Assembly (NCBI RefSeq): GCF_029667115.1
Contig: NZ_JARUIU010000005.1
Coordinates: 91,377 to 155,376 of the forward strand
Direction: 5' to 3'
Origin: Jeotgalibacillus sp. ET6
Lineage (GTDB): Bacteria > Bacillota > Bacilli > Bacillales > Jeotgalibacillaceae
DNA length: 64,000 nt
This document shows, in pieces, positions 61,971 through 64,000 of this stretch (position 1 is its first letter; each line of letters starts with the position of its first letter). The position numbers and the translations under genes were made by a program. The notes under the pieces are model-generated. The model ran no database searches. It was not told the DNA's origin and saw only the letters and a program-made list of their open reading frames with translations.

Positions 61971-62648
61971 TTGACGGATATTAAGTGGGAATATCTTTTT
62001 GACCCTCAGCTGGCTATTGATTCTTTCCCTTATGTTATGGAAGGAATCGGTTATACCATCCTGATTTCTCTTGCAAGTATGGCTGCCGGTCTTGTCATCG
62101 GCTTTTTTCTGGCTCTTGCCAGAACCTCAAAATATGCAGTTCTCAGATGGCCGACGCGGACCTATATTTCTTTTATGCGCGGTGTGCCTATTCTGGTTAT
62201 CTTGTTTATGCTTTATTTTGGATTGCCGATCATTGGTCTGCAGCTTTCTCCACTTCAGGCTGCTTTAATCGCGTTTAGCGTAAACAGCGCTGCCTACATT
62301 GCGGAAATCATCCGTTCTGCCCTTTCCTCTGTCGATAAGGGGCAGTGGGAGTCAGCTAAAGCACTTGGTTTAACCTATTGGCAGACGATGTACGGCATTA
62401 TTTTGCCGCAGTCCATCCGTATAGCAACTCCGCCGCTTGCGAATGTTCAGCTTGATATAATCAAAGCCTCTTCTCTTGCTGCGATGATTACAGTACCGGA
62501 AATTTTTCAAAAAGCCAGGATTGTGGGCGGCAGAGAGTTTGATTTTATGACGATGTACATTCTGGTTGCACTCATTTATTGGGCGCTTTGTTCTGCTATG
62601 ACGGTCCTGCAAAACTACTTGGAAAAACGGTATGAAGAATACCTTTAA
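61971..62648 (+). CDS. Polar amino acid ABC transporter permease
   Basis: This 225-residue permease of the His/Glu/Gln/Arg/cystine type has five membrane helices, RTYISFMRGVPILVILFMLYFGLP and EAA loop SAKALGLTYWQTMYGIILPQ. The TTG start follows GAAGAAGGTG. No ATP-binding gene follows: a terminator comes 16 bases after the stop and the next gene is convergent. The system must borrow an ATPase from elsewhere, or has lost its own. Confidence 0.88.
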   Translation: MTDIKWEYLFDPQLAIDSFPYVMEGIGYTILISLASMAAGLVIGFFLALARTSKYAVLRWPTRTYISFMRGVPILVILFMLYFGLPIIGLQLSPLQAALIAFSVNSAAYIAEIIRSALSSVDKGQWESAKALGLTYWQTMYGIILPQSIRIATPPLANVQLDIIKASSLAAMITVPEIFQKARIVGGREFDFMTMYILVALIYWALCSAMTVLQNYLEKRYEEYL

Positions 62649-62663
62649 GAACTGTGAGTGTAT

Positions 62664-62710
62664 CAGCTTGAAGAAACATCCCAAAAGGATGGTTCTTCAA
62701 GCTTTTTTTA
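62664..62710 (+). terminator. Terminator of the amino acid ABC genes
   Basis: AGCTTGAAGAAACATCC and GGATGGTTCTTCAAGCT with loop CAAAA, followed by TTTTTTT. Confidence 0.88.
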
Positions 62711-63703
62711 TCCATTAAACAAATAATATGTAGTCGCAAAATAGGTGAGCACAATGAAAATTGAAGGCAGCACATACATTCCTTGAGATGGGCGATTCCC
62801 TCTCACAACTGAATACATTAGGAAAAGAGACATGATACAAATAGCCGCCGCTGTTACTTCATGTGAAGCTGAAACATGAGCAATAATAGCTCCGTCCCGG
62901 TAAACAGCATCACTCAAAATTAATATGAGCATATTGAAGATATTGCTGCCTAAGATGGATCCTATTGCAAGATTGACATTCCTCAATTTTAAAGCGACTA
63001 AAACAGCAACTGCTTCGGGCAAAGAAGTAGTCGCAGCCATTAAGAAGCTGCCTATAAAAGTAGAACCAAGGCCAGATATTTCTGCTATACGGTCTCCGGA
63101 GATGGAAAGCAATGTCCCCGCACCCATGATCGCAATAGCAGCAAGCAAAAAACCAATCAACGTTCTTTTGATTGATATCCTCTTTTCTTCTACACGCTGT
63201 TGGCTTTCTGTTTCTCCGTTTAGCTCCTGCATTTGTCCTGCTTTAGACAATTTACTAATTGCAATCATGCCTGTCCCATAGACAAAAGCAATTAATATTG
63301 AATCCAGTCCAATCCCCCAAAACACTACTTCTGATTTCCTTTCAAAGGCCATCACCATCATGCATGCCATACCAAGTCCAAGACCTGCTGTATATAGATG
63401 GCCTCCCTCTGCCGCACGATAGACCCGTTGCTTTCGAAGAATTAAATCAAAGCTTGCAAGGATGAAGAGGTTAAATAAATTGGATCCAAGCATATTTCCT
63501 ACTGCGATGTCCGGGTTGGACAAGTACACAGAGGACAGACTCGTCGTTACTTCAGGCAGTGAAGTCGCTCCTCCAAGAAGCAATGTGCCAATTAGTAACC
63601 CGCCTAATGACGTCTTTTCGCTTAACGCATCTGCATAGTTTGAAAGTTCGATTGCCGCTAAAATCGTAACTAAAGCTGCCAGCCCAAAAATAAAATAGAC
63701 CAT
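62708..63703 (-). CDS. Ca2+/cation antiporter (CaCA family)
   Basis: The 331-residue exchanger has ten membrane helices and the two alpha-repeats GGATSLPEVTTSLSSVYLSNPDIAVGNMLGSNLFNL and AATTSLPEAVAVLVALKLRNVNLAIGSILGSNIFNM, with the acidic ion-binding Glu in each. It exchanges Ca2+ (or another cation) for Na+, H+ or K+. GGGAGGAATGA precedes the ATG. The specificity cannot be read. Confidence 0.87.
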   Translation of the reverse strand: MVYFIFGLAALVTILAAIELSNYADALSEKTSLGGLLIGTLLLGGATSLPEVTTSLSSVYLSNPDIAVGNMLGSNLFNLFILASFDLILRKQRVYRAAEGGHLYTAGLGLGMACMMVMAFERKSEVVFWGIGLDSILIAFVYGTGMIAISKLSKAGQMQELNGETESQQRVEEKRISIKRTLIGFLLAAIAIMGAGTLLSISGDRIAEISGLGSTFIGSFLMAATTSLPEAVAVLVALKLRNVNLAIGSILGSNIFNMLILILSDAVYRDGAIIAHVSASHEVTAAAICIMSLFLMYSVVRGNRPSQGMYVLPSIFIVLTYFATTYYLFNG

Positions 63704-63925
63704 TCATTCCTCCCTCTGAAAAGGACAGACCCTCAGCCATTTTTATCATTCTATTACTGCTTGGACAGCCTCATGACAAAAAGGATTTGGGATGATGACA
63801 CTGCTCAATATTTAACAGAGGCTCACTTAGTTCATCTTAATTGGGACCGCACTGTCCACTACTGTCACCCTATCCTGCAAACTTTTTCAGATAGTTGAAG
63901 AAGCCTAAAAGAGCTTGGGACAAGG

Positions 63926-64000
63926 TGGCAACCCCCAAAAGTTAGAGTTTTTATTATGCAGCTGATTGGCTGGTTTGAGTTCGGTATTCGACCGGACTTA
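63926..64000 (-). mobile_element. End of an IS3-family (IS150-like) insertion sequence
   Basis: A terminal sequence TGGCAACCCCCAAAAGTTAG starts at 63926. Behind it the minus strand encodes the typical OrfB end. To the left, the host sequence is a truncated copy of the recurrent terminator (GAGCTTGGGACAAG), which shows the insertion point. The rest of the element is outside the window. Confidence 0.75.
63954..64000 (-). CDS. IS3-family transposase OrfB, C-terminal end only
   Basis: The last 14 codons before TAA at 63954 read SPVEYRTQTSQSAA. The (L)SPVEYRTQ motif closes the integrase domain of IS3/IS150-type OrfB transposases. Most of the gene lies beyond the window edge, so its integrity cannot be judged. 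Confidence 0.75.
   Translation of the reverse strand, partial: SPVEYRTQTSQSAA

Overview
The window is one contiguous stretch of a low-to-medium GC Bacillales chromosome. Nearly every gene has a strong AGGAGG-type ribosome binding site, TTG and GTG starts are frequent, and factor-independent terminators are abundant. The gene set fits Bacillaceae or Caryophanaceae: OpuD, CstA with LytST, MscL, Dpp, CadCA, a YodB-like regulator, S-box methionine genes, PotABCD and YpuA-like DUF1002. A carotenoid desaturase plus the OpuD betaine carrier suggest a pigmented, salt-tolerant bacterium such as Jeotgalibacillus, Planococcus or Halobacillus. The genus is an inference. No rRNA, tRNA, CRISPR array or prophage was seen.

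Layout. 1-3201: a glycogen-debranching-type glycosidase cut by the window edge, and its LacI regulator, each with the same palindromic operator. 3283-6505: a yndG/H/J-like membrane operon. 6593-6962: two structured dispersed repeats. 7414-8700: an RsgA-type ribosome GTPase behind a leader-peptide/terminator attenuator, the most interesting regulatory element here. 8881-12525: betaine transporter and carotenoid genes. 12699-17690: cstA with lytST, probably pyruvate uptake and sensing. 17838-19560: zinc-finger protein, hydrolase, mscL. 19590-20012: tandem 128-bp repeats. 20016-25668: a dipeptide ABC operon with a CodY-like box. 26283-28751: CadC/CadA metal efflux.

28904-32613: class I ribonucleotide reductase under both two NrdR boxes and a cobalamin riboswitch. 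32841-39562: small and secreted proteins, ketopantoate reductase-like enzyme, a YodB-like redox regulator, a membrane trypsin-like protease with its partner, and YceI. 39657-43701: amidinohydrolase and S-box metY-metX. 43857-46639: a GntR/ABC operon of the YtrA type. 46819-51811: Na+/H+ antiporter and potABCD. 52293-55712: a short-chain dehydrogenase and S-box metI-metC. 55713-58361: an orphan Fur box, then an acetyltransferase, a FusB-type EF-G-binding protein and DUF4003. 58435-63703: a BASS transporter, Gfo/Idh oxidoreductase, amino-acid ABC genes without an ATPase, and a Ca2+/cation exchanger. 63926-64000: the end of an IS3-family element that cuts into a repeat.

Three themes tie the window together. 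Methionine and sulfur metabolism is split into two SAM-riboswitch operons. RNA-level control is prominent (two SAM riboswitches, one cobalamin riboswitch, one leader-peptide attenuator). Two families of structured repeats, one fused to a recurrent terminator hairpin, fill most of the long intergenic gaps.
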